Position numbers and translations under genes: made by a program
Shown: positions 8,087 through 18,630 of the stretch, piece by piece
How the letters are laid out: the number at the start of each line of letters is the position of its first letter
Position numbering within the stretch: position 1 is the first letter of the stretch
NCBI GenBank assembly: GCA_016234365.1
Contig: JACRER010000032.1
Location: forward strand, 1-64,000
Source of the DNA: Elusimicrobiota bacterium
Lineage (GTDB): Bacteria; Elusimicrobiota; Elusimicrobia; Elusimicrobiales; UBA9959
Reading direction: 5' to 3'
Length of the DNA stretch: 64,000 nt
Notes under the pieces: generated by a model
The model's input: the letters and a program-made list of their open reading frames with translations, nothing else
What the model was told of the DNA's origin: nothing
The model's database searches: none

Positions 8087-8275
8087 TCGGTTAGCACGAA
8101 TCCAGCAGGATTCCCGCGAGAGCGGGCGAGGGCCAAGCGCTATGCGCGACCGGCCCGAGAGTGCGTATGCCGCGCCAAAGGCGCACCCGCTATGCGGGGG
8201 GGGGGAGTTTCAGTTGAAACTTCCCGGCCCGTCAGTCCCCGGCAAATTTTACTGCTAATTCCCCGCGCAGCGGGC
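8087..8275 (+). other. Hairpin-rich leader or small RNA region before the ABC-F gene
   Basis: Five short perfect or near-perfect hairpins occur in 180 bases: 8099-8112 (loop AGCA), 8113-8126 (CCCGC-GAGA-GCGGG, a GNRA-type loop), 8172-8184 (GCGCC-AAA-GGCGC), 8203-8225 (GTTTC-AGTT-GAAAC core) and 8262-8274 (CCCGC-GCA-GCGGG). No coding frame is convincing here. It could be the untranslated leader of the ABC-F gene, a small RNA, or REP-like repeat debris. Confidence 0.35.
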
Positions 8276-8284
8276 CGTACATCT

Positions 8285-10096
<1,812 letters not shown>

Positions 10097-10140
10097 ACGG
10101 GACCGCGGACCTTACGATTTTTTAAGGAGCACCAGAATAC

Positions 10141-11994
10141 ATGCAACAAGATAACGCCAAGCGCCGGCCCGACCTGCGCAACATCGCAATAATCGCCCAC
10201 GTCGACCACGGCAAAACCACGCTCGTGGACGCCATGCTCAAACAGACCGGCGCCTTCCACGACAAGACCGGGGAAGAGGCCATCTGCATCATGGACTCCA
10301 ACGACCTGGAGAAAGAGCGCGGCATCACCATTCTTTCCAAGAACACCTCCGTCCGCTACAAGAACAGCACCATCCACATCGTGGACACCCCCGGCCACGC
10401 CGACTTCGGCAGCGAAGTGGAGCGCGTGCTGCGCATGGTGGACGGCGTGCTGCTGCTCGTGGACGCCCTGGACGGCCCCATGCCGCAGACCCGCTTTGTG
10501 CTCAAGAAATCCCTGGCGCTCGGCCTGCGCCCCATCGTGGTCATCAACAAGGTTGACCGCTTGAACTGCGACCCGCACGCCTCGCTGGACAAGGTTTTCG
10601 CCCTGTTCATGGAACTGGGCGCCAGCGACGCGCAGTTGGACTTCCCCGTGGTTTATGCCGTGGGCCGCGACGGCTGGGCTTCCGCCGACTACAATCACCC
10701 GGCCAAGGACCTGAGCTATCTTTTCGAGACCATCCTTAAGACCGTCCCCGGCCCGCTGGACCTCGACGACCAGCCCCTGCGCCTGCTCGTGACCATGCTG
10801 GATTACAGCTCCTATACCGGCCGTATAGGCGTGGGCCGCATAGTGCAGGGGAAGATAACCGCCGGCCAGCAGGTCTCCATGGGCCAGCCCGGTACCGAAC
10901 CCAAGACCCGCAAGGTCATGCAGCTCATGGGCTATAAAGGCCTCGAGCGCTGCGTCATAAAGGAAGCCCGCTCCGGAGACATCGTGGCCGTGGCCGGCCT
11001 GGAAGGCATAGAAGTGGGCGACACGGTCTCGGACCCGGAGAACCCGGGCGTGCTGCCCGGCCTGGAGATAGAGCAGCCCACGCTGTCCATGGAATTTTAC
11101 GCAAACGACAGTCCGTTCTCCGGTCGTGAGGGCAAGTTCGTGACGGCCACCCAGCTGCGCGACCGGCTCTACAAGGAACAGGAGATCAACGTCGGCCTTA
11201 AGGTGGAGGAGATCCCCGGCCAGGGCGGCTTCAAGGTCTCCGGCCGCGGCGAACTGCACCTCTCCATCCTGATAGAGACCATGCGCCGCGAAGGTTTCGA
11301 GCTCAGCGTTTCCAAGATGGTGGTCATCACGCACGTCGAGAACGGCGTTACCGTGGAGCCCGTGGAAATGCTGCTGCTGGATTCCCCGGCGGAGTTCCAG
11401 GGTGCCGTTATGAACGGCCTCGGCTCGCGCGGCGCCCAGCTTAAGAACATGTCGGTAGGCGAGGACGGCCGCGTGCGCTTCGAGTACGTTATCTCCTCGC
11501 GCGCGCTCATCGGCTTCAAATCCGAGTTTTTGACCTTCACCAAGGGTTCCGGCCTGATGCACCACAGCTTTCACGGCTTCCTGCCGGAAGGCAACTTCAA
11601 CCGGCCCCAGCGCAACGGGGTGTTCATCGCCAAAGAGTCCGGCACTTCCACCGCCTACGCCCTTAACAGCCTGCAGGACCACGGCATCATGTGCGTGGGC
11701 CCCGGGGAACCGGTGTACTCCGGGCAGATAGTGGGCGAGCATTGCCGCGCCAACGACCTGGTAACCAACCCCTGCAAGGAAAAGCAGCAGTCCAATATGC
11801 GCTCTTCCACCGCCGACGTGTCCATCTGCCTTACGCCGCACCGCAGGATGACCCTGGAACAGGCCATAGAATACGTCGAGGACGACGAGTTCGTGGAGGT
11901 TACCCCGAAGAACCTGCGGCTGCGCAAGAAGGTGCTGGACCATAGCCAGCGCAAGCGCAGCGAGCGCGACGGGGAAGAGCGGGACGACGACTAG
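10141..11994 (+). CDS. typA: Ribosome-associated translational GTPase TypA/BipA
   Basis: The 617-residue protein is full length for TypA. G1 is AHVDHGKTT (near residue 20), G2 lies in the KERGITI region, G3 is DTPGHADFG and G4 is NKVDR. Elongation-factor-like domains and the TypA-specific C-terminus follow ([15 protein letters not shown], then [16 protein letters not shown]). It assists 50S assembly and translation under stress and cold. An AAGGAG site precedes the ATG. It follows the ABC-F gene by 44 bases, so two ribosome-acting NTPases are neighbours. Confidence 0.96.
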   Translation: MQQDNAKRRPDLRNIAIIAHVDHGKTTLVDAMLKQTGAFHDKTGEEAICIMDSNDLEKERGITILSKNTSVRYKNSTIHIVDTPGHADFGSEVERVLRMVDGVLLLVDALDGPMPQTRFVLKKSLALGLRPIVVINKVDRLNCDPHASLDKVFALFMELGASDAQLDFPVVYAVGRDGWASADYNHPAKDLSYLFETILKTVPGPLDLDDQPLRLLVTMLDYSSYTGRIGVGRIVQGKITAGQQVSMGQPGTEPKTRKVMQLMGYKGLERCVIKEARSGDIVAVAGLEGIEVGDTVSDPENPGVLPGLEIEQPTLSMEFYANDSPFSGREGKFVTATQLRDRLYKEQEINVGLKVEEIPGQGGFKVSGRGELHLSILIETMRREGFELSVSKMVVITHVENGVTVEPVEMLLLDSPAEFQGAVMNGLGSRGAQLKNMSVGEDGRVRFEYVISSRALIGFKSEFLTFTKGSGLMHHSFHGFLPEGNFNRPQRNGVFIAKESGTSTAYALNSLQDHGIMCVGPGEPVYSGQIVGEHCRANDLVTNPCKEKQQSNMRSSTADVSICLTPHRRMTLEQAIEYVEDDEFVEVTPKNLRLRKKVLDHSQRKRSERDGEERDDD

Positions 11995-12000
11995 GCCCGC

Positions 12001-12501
12001 ATGGCGGTGAATATCGAGATAAAGGCCCGCGCCGCGGACTGGCCGGGCCAATTACGCAAGGGACTGGCCCTCGCCGACAGCAGCGAGCGGCTGCTGCAGT
12101 CCGATACCTTCTTCAACTGCTCTAACGGGCGCCTGAAGCTGCGCGAACAGCGCGGCGCCGGAGATTATCTGGTCTTCTACCGCCGGGCCGGGGTAAAAGG
12201 CCCCAAAGCTTCCGAATATACGCTGGTACCTGTGAAGCGCGCGGCGGATACGAAGCGCTCGCTGACCCGCCTGCTGGGCGTTACCAAGAAAGTGATAAAG
12301 AAGCGCCTGGTCTGCCACGCCGGCCGCACCCGCATCCATTTCGACGAAGTGAAGGGCCTTGGCCGTTTCATAGAGCTCGAGGTGGTAATGAAGCCCGGAG
12401 AAGCGGCCGCCGCCGGCCGCCGGGAAGCGGCCCGGCTGATGCTGGCGCTGGGGATCAAAAAGGCCGACCTCCTGGCCGGCACTTACGCGGACATGTTATG
12501 A
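12001..12501 (+). CDS. CYTH-domain protein (class IV adenylate cyclase-like)
   Basis: The 166-residue product begins with the CYTH signature IEIKARA and keeps the alternating charged strands of the tunnel fold (GRLKLREQRG, YLVFYRRAG, RIHFDEVKGLGRFIELEVV). Members include CyaB cyclases and inorganic or thiamine triphosphatases; sequence alone does not choose between these. It starts six bases after typA and overlaps the following MATE gene by four bases, so it sits inside a longer transcription unit. Confidence 0.82.
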   Translation: MAVNIEIKARAADWPGQLRKGLALADSSERLLQSDTFFNCSNGRLKLREQRGAGDYLVFYRRAGVKGPKASEYTLVPVKRAADTKRSLTRLLGVTKKVIKKRLVCHAGRTRIHFDEVKGLGRFIELEVVMKPGEAAAAGRREAARLMLALGIKKADLLAGTYADML

Positions 12502-13865
12502 AATTTCTCACCAGGGGAGAGGGCGGTGCGGGCGAACTGCTGAAGGTCGCCTACCCCATGATCCTGTCCACCGCGTCCAGCACGGTGATGCAGTTCATCA
12601 ACCGCCTGTTCCTGGCCCGTTACAGCCCGGACGCGCTGGACGCCTGCGTGCCGGCCGGCCTGCTCTCCTTCGTTTTCCTCTGTTTCTTCTTCGGGGTGGC
12701 TTCCTATACCAACGCTTTCGTTTCCCAGTACCACGGCAGGGGGAAAACGGCCAGCGTCTCGGTGGCCGTATGGCAGGGGGTCTGGCTTTCGCTCTTCTCC
12801 GGTCTGCTGCTGCTGGCGCTGACGCCGCTGGGCTACTGGATCATAGAGCATTCGGGCCATGCCGCCTCCGTGGTGGTACTGGAAAAACAGTATTTCCTGA
12901 TCCTAAACTCCGGCGGGCTCATTTACCTCACCAGCGCCGCCCTCTCTTCTTTCTTCACCGGGCGGGGCAAGACCAAGGTGCCCATGGCGGTGAACATGGC
13001 GGGCAACCTGGTGTGCATCCTGCTTTCCTGGTTGCTTATCTTCGGTGCCGGCCCGGTGCCCGCCCTGGGCATGAAAGGCGCGGCCTACGCCATGGTGGCG
13101 GGTCAGACCGTGATGCTCGGGCTCTACCTGGCGCTGATCTTCTCGCCGTATAACCGCCGGCGCTACCGCACCGCCCGCCTGGTGGGAGTTCACAAGGGCC
13201 TATTCCTCCGGCTGATAAAGTACGGGGCGCCCAACGGCGTGGGGTTCTTCCTCGACATAGCTTCTTTCGGCGCGTTCATCTTCATAATAGGCGCCATGGA
13301 CAAGGTGTCCCTGGCCGCGAGCAATATCGTAGCCTCCATAAACATGCTGGCCTTCATGCCGGTCATAGGAATGGGCATAGCCACGCTCACGCTGGTGGGG
13401 AAATACATAGGCATGCGCAAGCCCGACGTGGCGGTGCGGGTCGCCGGCAACGCGGTCAAGATCGCCGCCCTGTACGCGCTGGGGCTGGGCATCCTTTTCG
13501 CGGCCTTGCCGGGGCTGTTCGTGAATATCTTCGGTTCCGGCCATTCGGCGGAGTACGCGGACATCCTGGCCCTGAGCCGCCCGGTGATGAAAGTGCTGGC
13601 CGTGTTCGTTTTCTTCGACGCCATAGGCATGATCTTCGCCGACGCGCTGCGCGGCGCCGGGGACACGCGTTTTCAGATGCTGGGCGGCAGCGCGGCCGCC
13701 TGGATCCTGTTCGTGCCGGGTATCTGGTACATCACCCACCGCGCCGGCGGGGAACTTATCCACGCCTGGGCGTGGGCCGCTTTCTACATGGTGCTGCTGG
13801 CCGTTTTCTTCGGCCTGCGGTTCCGCTCCGGCCTCTGGCGGAGGATAGACATTCTCAAAGGCTGA
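12498..13865 (+). CDS. MATE-family efflux transporter (second copy)
   Basis: The 455-residue membrane protein has about twelve hydrophobic segments and the MATE hallmarks VAYPMILSTASSTVMQF at its start and ALRGAGDTRFQM in the second half. It resembles NorM/DinF-type transporters and is clearly diverged from the MATE encoded at 4220. It starts inside the stop of the CYTH gene (ATGA) and ends 16 bases before the RlmI-like gene. Confidence 0.87.
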   Translation: MKFLTRGEGGAGELLKVAYPMILSTASSTVMQFINRLFLARYSPDALDACVPAGLLSFVFLCFFFGVASYTNAFVSQYHGRGKTASVSVAVWQGVWLSLFSGLLLLALTPLGYWIIEHSGHAASVVVLEKQYFLILNSGGLIYLTSAALSSFFTGRGKTKVPMAVNMAGNLVCILLSWLLIFGAGPVPALGMKGAAYAMVAGQTVMLGLYLALIFSPYNRRRYRTARLVGVHKGLFLRLIKYGAPNGVGFFLDIASFGAFIFIIGAMDKVSLAASNIVASINMLAFMPVIGMGIATLTLVGKYIGMRKPDVAVRVAGNAVKIAALYALGLGILFAALPGLFVNIFGSGHSAEYADILALSRPVMKVLAVFVFFDAIGMIFADALRGAGDTRFQMLGGSAAAWILFVPGIWYITHRAGGELIHAWAWAAFYMVLLAVFFGLRFRSGLWRRIDILKG

Positions 13866-13869
13866 CAGG

Positions 13870-13875
13870 TATAAT
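13870..13875 (+). promoter_or_regulatory. Candidate -10 box six bases before an ATG
   Basis: A perfect TATAAT ends six bases before the ATG of the RlmI-like methyltransferase. No Shine-Dalgarno is visible and no good -35 is seen. If used, transcription would begin at or very near the start codon. Confidence 0.4.
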
Positions 13876-13881
13876 CTAACT

Positions 13882-15066
13882 ATGGCTGAAAAGATCTTCT
13901 CCAGAGCCGGCGGGCTGCCCAGGGTAAAGCTTTCTCACGCGCCGGCCGGGCCCAACGCCTTCAAGCGCATGGTGGACATAGCCGACCGGGCCGAAGCCGG
14001 CCAGCTGGTGGCCGTCTACGACAAGAACAACAATCCCTACGGCGTGGCCATCTACAACCCGCGCAGCCAGATCATGCTGCGCATCATCAGCCGCGAGAAT
14101 CCCGACGAATTCCTGGTGGAAAAATTCCTGGACGACCGGGTGACCCGCGCCGTGGCCTTCCGCCGGGACGTGCTGAAGATACCGCAGACCAGCGACGCCT
14201 ACCGCCTGGTGCACGACTACGCCGACGGCCTGCCCGGCATCACGGTGGACATCTACAAGGACCAGATAGCCCTGGAGTTCTATTCGCTCGGCATGTACCG
14301 CCTGTGGCCCTACGTGGAGGCGGCCTTCAAAAAACATTTTCCTAACGCTTCCTTCCACCACCGCGCCAGCTCCTACACGCAGGAGATGGAGGGTTTTAAT
14401 ATAAAGCCAGAAGCCGCGCCCGCACATAAAACGCGCGTCACCGAGAACGGCGTGCAGTTCGAAGTGGACCTGAAGGCCGGCTATAAGACCGGCTTCTTCT
14501 GCGACCAGCGCGAGAACCGCCAGTACGCCGCCACTTTCGCCCAGGGCCGCAAGATGATAGATATCTGCTCCTACACCGGAGGCTTCGGCATCTACGGCGC
14601 CAAGGCCGGCGCCGAGTCAGTGACCTGCGTGGAGCTGGACCCGGAAGCCTGCGAGATGTCGAAGCGCAACGCCAATATCAACAAGGTCAAGATAGACGTG
14701 GCCTGCGCCGACGCGTTCACTTACATGCGCCAGATGCTGGAGCTCAAGCGCCGCTACGGCCTGGTGGTGCTGGACCCGTACAAGCTGGTGGCCAACCGCG
14801 AAGAGCGGGAGAAGGGCATCTTTAAATACCGGGATTTTAACCGCCTCGCGCTGTCGCTGGTGGAGGAAGGCGGCATTTTCGTAACCTGCTCGTGCAGCGG
14901 CATGGTGTCCATGGACGAATTCTCTTTCATCGTGCGCGGCGCCGCGTCCAACTCGGGCCGCAAGGTGCAGATCTTCAAGAAGTCGGGCGCGGGGCCGGAC
15001 CACCCGGTAGCCGCAGATTATCCGGAGGGGGAATACCTGAAGGCCATCTGGGCCAGGGTATATTGA
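13882..15066 (+). CDS. RlmI-like SAM-dependent 23S rRNA cytosine methyltransferase
   Basis: The 394-residue protein has an N-terminal PUA-like domain, a central EEHEE-like domain and a C-terminal Rossmann methyltransferase. The SAM loop is DICSYTGGFGIYGAKAGA, followed by the acidic ELDPEA. The catalytic motif CSCSG and the ending DHPVAADYPEGEYLKAIWARVY-type block match E. coli RlmI. Motif IV reads LDPYKL where RlmI has DPPK, a notable substitution next to the active site. The expected reaction is m5C formation in 23S rRNA. It lies 16 bases after a MATE gene and one base before a small secreted-protein gene. Confidence 0.85.
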   Translation: MAEKIFSRAGGLPRVKLSHAPAGPNAFKRMVDIADRAEAGQLVAVYDKNNNPYGVAIYNPRSQIMLRIISRENPDEFLVEKFLDDRVTRAVAFRRDVLKIPQTSDAYRLVHDYADGLPGITVDIYKDQIALEFYSLGMYRLWPYVEAAFKKHFPNASFHHRASSYTQEMEGFNIKPEAAPAHKTRVTENGVQFEVDLKAGYKTGFFCDQRENRQYAATFAQGRKMIDICSYTGGFGIYGAKAGAESVTCVELDPEACEMSKRNANINKVKIDVACADAFTYMRQMLELKRRYGLVVLDPYKLVANREEREKGIFKYRDFNRLALSLVEEGGIFVTCSCSGMVSMDEFSFIVRGAASNSGRKVQIFKKSGAGPDHPVAADYPEGEYLKAIWARVY

Positions 15067-15067
15067 T

Positions 15068-15538
15068 ATGCTCAAAATCATCGCGTTGGCGCTGGCGCTG
15101 CTGCCGCTTTCCGCCCAGAACGAACTTGCCCAGAAATACCTGGGTAAATGGGCCGGTACCGCCCGCACCAGCAAAGGCAACTTCAAGGTCACGGCCGTAA
15201 TAAAGAAAGCGGGGGAGAACCTGAAGATCTCCTACGTCTCCAAGAACGCCTCCGGCGGTTCCTCCGCCGGCAACCTGCTGGCCACGCCCAAGGGCGACGG
15301 GGCCTGTTATACTTCCAACCTGGCGGCCGGTTCCGCGTCCCCGATGCCCATGATGGCGGATATCTGCCTGGACGAGAACGGCAACGCCACGGTCACCTCC
15401 ATGATGGCTAACGGCGGCACTATCATGTCCGAGACCGGCAAGAGCTGCTCTTTCGATCTCAAATCTCCGCTCGGCAGCGCCAGCGGCACCTTCAGGAAAG
15501 TCCTGCCCAAGAAAAAGAAGCGCCGGAGCGCGGAATGA
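15068..15538 (+). CDS. Small secreted protein of unknown function
   Basis: The 156-residue product has a signal peptide (MLKIIALALALLPLSAQ) followed by a beta-rich region: KYLGKWAGTARTSKGNFKVT looks like the first strands of a small barrel. It contains three cysteines (GACYTS, DICLDE, KSCSFD) and a basic tail (PKKKKRRS). No family is recognised with confidence. The gene begins one base after the methyltransferase stop and shares an ATGA overlap with the deaminase gene. Confidence 0.6.
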   Translation: MLKIIALALALLPLSAQNELAQKYLGKWAGTARTSKGNFKVTAVIKKAGENLKISYVSKNASGGSSAGNLLATPKGDGACYTSNLAAGSASPMPMMADICLDENGNATVTSMMANGGTIMSETGKSCSFDLKSPLGSASGTFRKVLPKKKKRRSAE

Positions 15539-15987
15539 CCGCCAGGTCCTCCCATCTGAAGTTCATGTGGGCCGCCATAGCCGAGGCCCGCAAAGGCCTG
15601 CGCGAGGGCGGCATCCCCATAGGGGCGGTGCTGGTGAAGGGGGGGCGCATAATAGGCCGCGGCCATAACCGCCGCGTCCAGAAAAAGTCGGCCATTCTGC
15701 ACGCGGAAATGGACTGCCTGGAGAACGCCGGCCGGCTGAAGGCCGCGGATTACCAGGAATGCGTCATTTACTCCACCCTGTCGCCCTGTCCCATGTGCAC
15801 CGGGGCTATCCTGCTCTACAAGATCCCCACGCTAGTCATAGGGGAGAACAAAACCTTTAAAGGTCCCGAAAGCTACTCCAAAAAGTTCGTTAAACTTGTG
15901 AATCTGGACCTGCCGGAGTGTAAAAAGCTCATGGCGGACTTCATAAAAGCCCGTCCCGAGCTCTGGAACGAGGATATTGGGGTGTAA
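15535..15987 (+). CDS. Cytosine deaminase, yeast FCY1-type zinc deaminase
   Basis: The 150-residue protein has both halves of the zinc site, LHAEMD and SPCPMCTGAI. Along its full length it resembles yeast cytosine deaminase more than bacterial CodA or TadA: GGIPIGAVLV, GRGHNRRVQKKSAILHAE, VIGENKTFKG, and a C-terminus RPELWNEDIG that mirrors the yeast enzyme's RPQDWFEDIG. The expected reaction is cytosine to uracil plus ammonia in pyrimidine salvage. Bacterial CodA is an unrelated amidohydrolase, so this is a convergent or transferred solution. It overlaps the preceding gene by four bases. Confidence 0.85.
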   Translation: MTARSSHLKFMWAAIAEARKGLREGGIPIGAVLVKGGRIIGRGHNRRVQKKSAILHAEMDCLENAGRLKAADYQECVIYSTLSPCPMCTGAILLYKIPTLVIGENKTFKGPESYSKKFVKLVNLDLPECKKLMADFIKARPELWNEDIGV

Positions 15988-15988
15988 C

Positions 15989-16018
15989 TTGCCTTTTTAC
16001 CCCTGAATTTGGGATAAT
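15989..16018 (+). promoter_or_regulatory. Candidate promoter with long leader for the RRM gene
   Basis: TTGCCT (15989-15994) and GATAAT (16013-16018) are separated by 18 bases. Transcription from here would give an untranslated leader of about 110 bases before the RRM gene, which has a strong AGGAGGA site. Long leaders are typical of cold-induced RNA-chaperone genes; that link is inference. Confidence 0.5.
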
Positions 16019-16134
16019 ATGGGGGTAGTTGAAACCGAGAACTCAAGTTTTTGAAGCCTATCCTGCTAGCAGTAGAGTTAGGAAAGCGCAGAAAGAGTTG
16101 AGATCAGGTATAAGATAGCTAGGAGGATAGTACA

Positions 16135-16473
16135 ATGAGCAAAAGAATATACGTGGGCGGTCTGCCCTTTAAAACCACCGAAGAGGAAATGAACGGCCTT
16201 TTCGGCGCGTACGGTCAGGTTACCAGCGCCAAGCTGATCACCGACAAGTACTCCGGCCAGTCCCGCGGCTTCGGCTTCGTTGAGATGCCGAACGACGAGG
16301 AAGCCAATGCCGCCATGGAAAAGCTGAACGGCTCCGATTTCGGCGGCCGCAAGCTGACCGTGAACGAGGCTCGCCCGATGGAAGCCCGCCCCCGCACCGG
16401 CGGCGGCTTCGGCGGCGGCCGCGATCGCGGCGGTGACCGCGGTGGCCGCGGCGGCTACGGCGACAAGTGGTAA
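16135..16473 (+). CDS. RRM RNA-binding protein with Gly/Arg-rich tail
   Basis: The 112-residue protein is one RRM domain (residues 3-80) with RNP2 IYVGGL and RNP1 RGFGFVEM, followed by a tail of RGG-like repeats (GGFGGGRDRGGDRGGRGG). It is of the type found in cyanobacteria and other bacteria as cold-regulated RNA chaperones. The gene is monocistronic: its own promoter and long leader precede it and a strong terminator follows. Confidence 0.92.
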   Translation: MSKRIYVGGLPFKTTEEEMNGLFGAYGQVTSAKLITDKYSGQSRGFGFVEMPNDEEANAAMEKLNGSDFGGRKLTVNEARPMEARPRTGGGFGGGRDRGGDRGGRGGYGDKW

Positions 16474-16499
16474 TCTAAGATCCTTTAACGGTCTTAACG

Positions 16500-16528
16500 A
16501 ACGCCCCGGGAAACCGGGGCGTTTTTTA
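16500..16528 (+). terminator. Rho-independent terminator after the RRM gene
   Basis: A ten-base-pair GC-rich stem (AACGCCCCGG paired with CCGGGGCGTT) closes a GAAA tetraloop and is followed by a T-rich run. Confidence 0.9.
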
Positions 16529-16530
16529 TT

Positions 16531-16600
16531 AGGGACAGCACCCTATTTTATGGGGCCGTGTAGAGAGCGCAATCAAGGGCGAAATAGGGCGCTGTCCCTA
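16531..16600. repeat. 70-bp inverted repeat, MITE/REP-like
   Basis: Arms 16531-16548 (AGGGACAGCACCCTATTT) and 16582-16599 are complementary with one mismatch around a 33-base centre. The centre has no gene. Similar AGGGACAG...CCCTATTT ends are recalled from elements moved by Y1 (IS200/RAYT-like) transposases in environmental genomes, so this may be a non-autonomous element. No such transposase is in this window. Confidence 0.55.
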
Positions 16601-16611
16601 TTTATTTGTGC

Positions 16612-16656
16612 TTGACTGTGTTGTTATGTGGATGTATAATTATACAATCGTATAAT
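16612..16656 (+). promoter_or_regulatory. Strong promoter with palindromic TetR operator
   Basis: TTGACT (16612-16617) and TATAAT (16635-16640) are 17 bases apart, a near-perfect housekeeping promoter. Overlapping the end of the -10 box is a perfect 7-bp inverted repeat, ATTATAC-AATC-GTATAAT (16639-16656), placed to block polymerase. The first gene downstream encodes a TetR regulator, so autoregulation of the exporter operon is very likely. Confidence 0.85.
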
Positions 16657-16671
16657 AAACATGGAGGCGGT

Positions 16672-17301
16672 ATGGCGAGACCAGCTTCAGGGACAGACCT
16701 TAAACTTAAGGCGGCCGGCAGGAAACTCCTTCAAGAGAAGGGGATAACCGGGCTGGGCGTCAGGGAGGTCTGCCGTCAGGCCGGGGTGAACACCGGCATG
16801 TTCCACTACTATTTCGGCTCGAAGGAGGAGTTCCTCCGCGAGGTCCTGAAGGAAATGTATTCCGATTTTATGGTACATTTCAAGGCGGGGGTTTCCGCGG
16901 CCGGTACGCCGCGGGCTAGGCTCAAGAACGCGCTGATAGAGATCGGCCGTTTCGCGCTGGGCATGCGCCACGCCGCGCCCATGCTTTTCGCCGACATGCT
17001 GCACGGCAAAAAGGAGGCGTTCGCTTTTTTCAGCGGGAATTTCACTGAGCACGTCCGCCACGTGGCCGCGCTGGCTGAGGAGTGCCGCCCGGCTTCCGCG
17101 GTAAAAAACCATTCCACGCCGTTCACCATGGCCGCGCTGGTCCCGGTAATGATCTTCCCGATGCTGGTGGGCGGGCTGCTGGAGCGCAACGGCGTGAAGA
17201 GCCTGGCCGGGACGGGGCTGGATGAACTGCGGGAGGAAATGTTCTCCGAGTCCGGGATAGCCGAACGGGCGGAGATAGCCCTTAGGGGGATAGGGTTATG
17301 A
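16672..17301 (+). CDS. TetR-family repressor of the exporter operon
   Basis: The 209-residue protein has the TetR helix-turn-helix at about residues 24-50: GLGVREVCRQAGVNTGMFHY, then YFGSKEEFLREV. A divergent ligand-binding region follows. The ATG at 16672 follows a GGAGGCGG site; an in-frame upstream start would read through the promoter and is rejected. It overlaps the TolC-like gene by four bases. Gene order (TetR, adaptor, ATPases, permeases) matches the E. coli ybiH(cecR)-ybhGFSR cluster. Confidence 0.9.
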   Translation: MARPASGTDLKLKAAGRKLLQEKGITGLGVREVCRQAGVNTGMFHYYFGSKEEFLREVLKEMYSDFMVHFKAGVSAAGTPRARLKNALIEIGRFALGMRHAAPMLFADMLHGKKEAFAFFSGNFTEHVRHVAALAEECRPASAVKNHSTPFTMAALVPVMIFPMLVGGLLERNGVKSLAGTGLDELREEMFSESGIAERAEIALRGIGL

Positions 17302-18629
17302 AATTATTAATTATAGTCCTTATGCTGGCGGGCAGCGCCGGCGCTGAGGAACTGCACCTTACGCTTAAGTCGGCCGAAGAGTCCGCGCTCGCGTCCGACG
17401 GCCAGTACCAGGCGGCCAGGTTCACCGCCCAGGCCGCCCAGGCCGCGGCTTCGGCGTCGGAGTCGCTGCTTTATCCCCGGCTCAGCCTGGAAGGCAGCCT
17501 GCGTTACTCCGAGGTGGTGCCGCAGATCTCGCTGCCCGCGGCCATGGGCGGGGCAAAGCCCATGGGGGACAACTGGAATTACTCCATAGGCCCGTCCGCC
17601 TACTGGACGCTGGACGGCGGCTCGCTGCGCTACGGCCGCGACGCCGCGCGGCGGCTGGCCGGGGCCCGCTCGGCCGAGGCCGAAGCCTCCCGCCGGCAGG
17701 CGCTGCTTAAGGCCCGCGCCGCCTATTTCCGGCTGCAGCTGGCGCTGGAGCGGACCTACCTTATAGGCCAGGACCTGCAGCTTGCCCGCTCTCAACTGGC
17801 CGACGTGGAACGCGGGGTCAGGGCGGGGTCTCGCAGCCGCCTGGACGGCCTCCGGGCCAGGCAGGAAGAAACGGCGCGCCGCCGGGACCTGCTGCGCGCC
17901 CGCACCGACCTGGCCGGGGCGCTGCGCGACTACGCTTTTGCCACAGGCACAGAACTGCCGCCGCAGACCGCCCTGCCGCTGGACGCCCGCATGACCGCTT
18001 CCGAATACGGCGTCTCCTCCGGCACCCCGGTAAGCGCCGAATCTTACGACGCGCTCGCCGCAGCCCTGCTGCCTGCTGCCGGCCGCGGCTTGGACAAGGC
18101 CCTGCCGTCCGTAACGGCCTACTCCGAATATTCCGCTTCGTACGGTGCCGCCGCCTCCGCGCAGAAGGGGGAACGTATGCCGCGCCTGACGCTGGGCGCG
18201 CGCAGTTCCATAGACTACCCCAACGGGCCTAACTTTTATTCCTTCCTGCAGAATTCCGCCTCGCTGGCGCTCAGCCTGCCGCTCTTCGAAAGCGGCCGGC
18301 TGGCGGACCGCGAACGCGAAAGCCGCATGAACGCCGCAGCGGCCGCCGCCCGCAGGGACGAGGCAGCCCGCGCCGCCGCCCGCGATTACGCCGGCGCGCT
18401 GCAGGACTATAACGCGCTCGCAGAGGAGCAGGGTATGGACGTGGACGCGGTTGACGACGCGGCCGAGGCCGCGCGTCTTACCTACGACGCCTATAAAGCC
18501 GGCGCCGGCACCTGGCTGGAGGTGGAGAGTTCCAACCTTAAGGCGCTGCAGGCTAAAACCACGCTGGCCTCCGCCAACGCGGAACTGCTTTTAAAGCTGG
18601 CTGTCCTGGACAGCCTGGCGGGGAGATAA
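17298..18629 (+). CDS. TolC-family outer-membrane efflux protein
   Basis: The 443-residue product has a signal peptide (ending GSAGAEE) and two halves of long amphipathic helices rich in Ala, Arg and Glu, as in TolC. Short strand regions give the barrel (LEGSLRYSEVVPQISLP; LGARSSIDYPNG with LALSLPLFESGR). It should form the outer-membrane channel for the ABC exporter encoded downstream. In E. coli the YbhGFSR system borrows TolC; here a dedicated channel is in the operon. Confidence 0.87.
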   Translation: MKLLIIVLMLAGSAGAEELHLTLKSAEESALASDGQYQAARFTAQAAQAAASASESLLYPRLSLEGSLRYSEVVPQISLPAAMGGAKPMGDNWNYSIGPSAYWTLDGGSLRYGRDAARRLAGARSAEAEASRRQALLKARAAYFRLQLALERTYLIGQDLQLARSQLADVERGVRAGSRSRLDGLRARQEETARRRDLLRARTDLAGALRDYAFATGTELPPQTALPLDARMTASEYGVSSGTPVSAESYDALAAALLPAAGRGLDKALPSVTAYSEYSASYGAAASAQKGERMPRLTLGARSSIDYPNGPNFYSFLQNSASLALSLPLFESGRLADRERESRMNAAAAAARRDEAARAAARDYAGALQDYNALAEEQGMDVDAVDDAAEAARLTYDAYKAGAGTWLEVESSNLKALQAKTTLASANAELLLKLAVLDSLAGR

Positions 18630-18630
18630 T

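Noticed and set aside
16606-16671. Upstream start for the TetR gene at 16606
   Set aside because: It would translate through the -35, -10 and operator; the ATG at 16672 has a proper ribosome site and family-like N-terminus.
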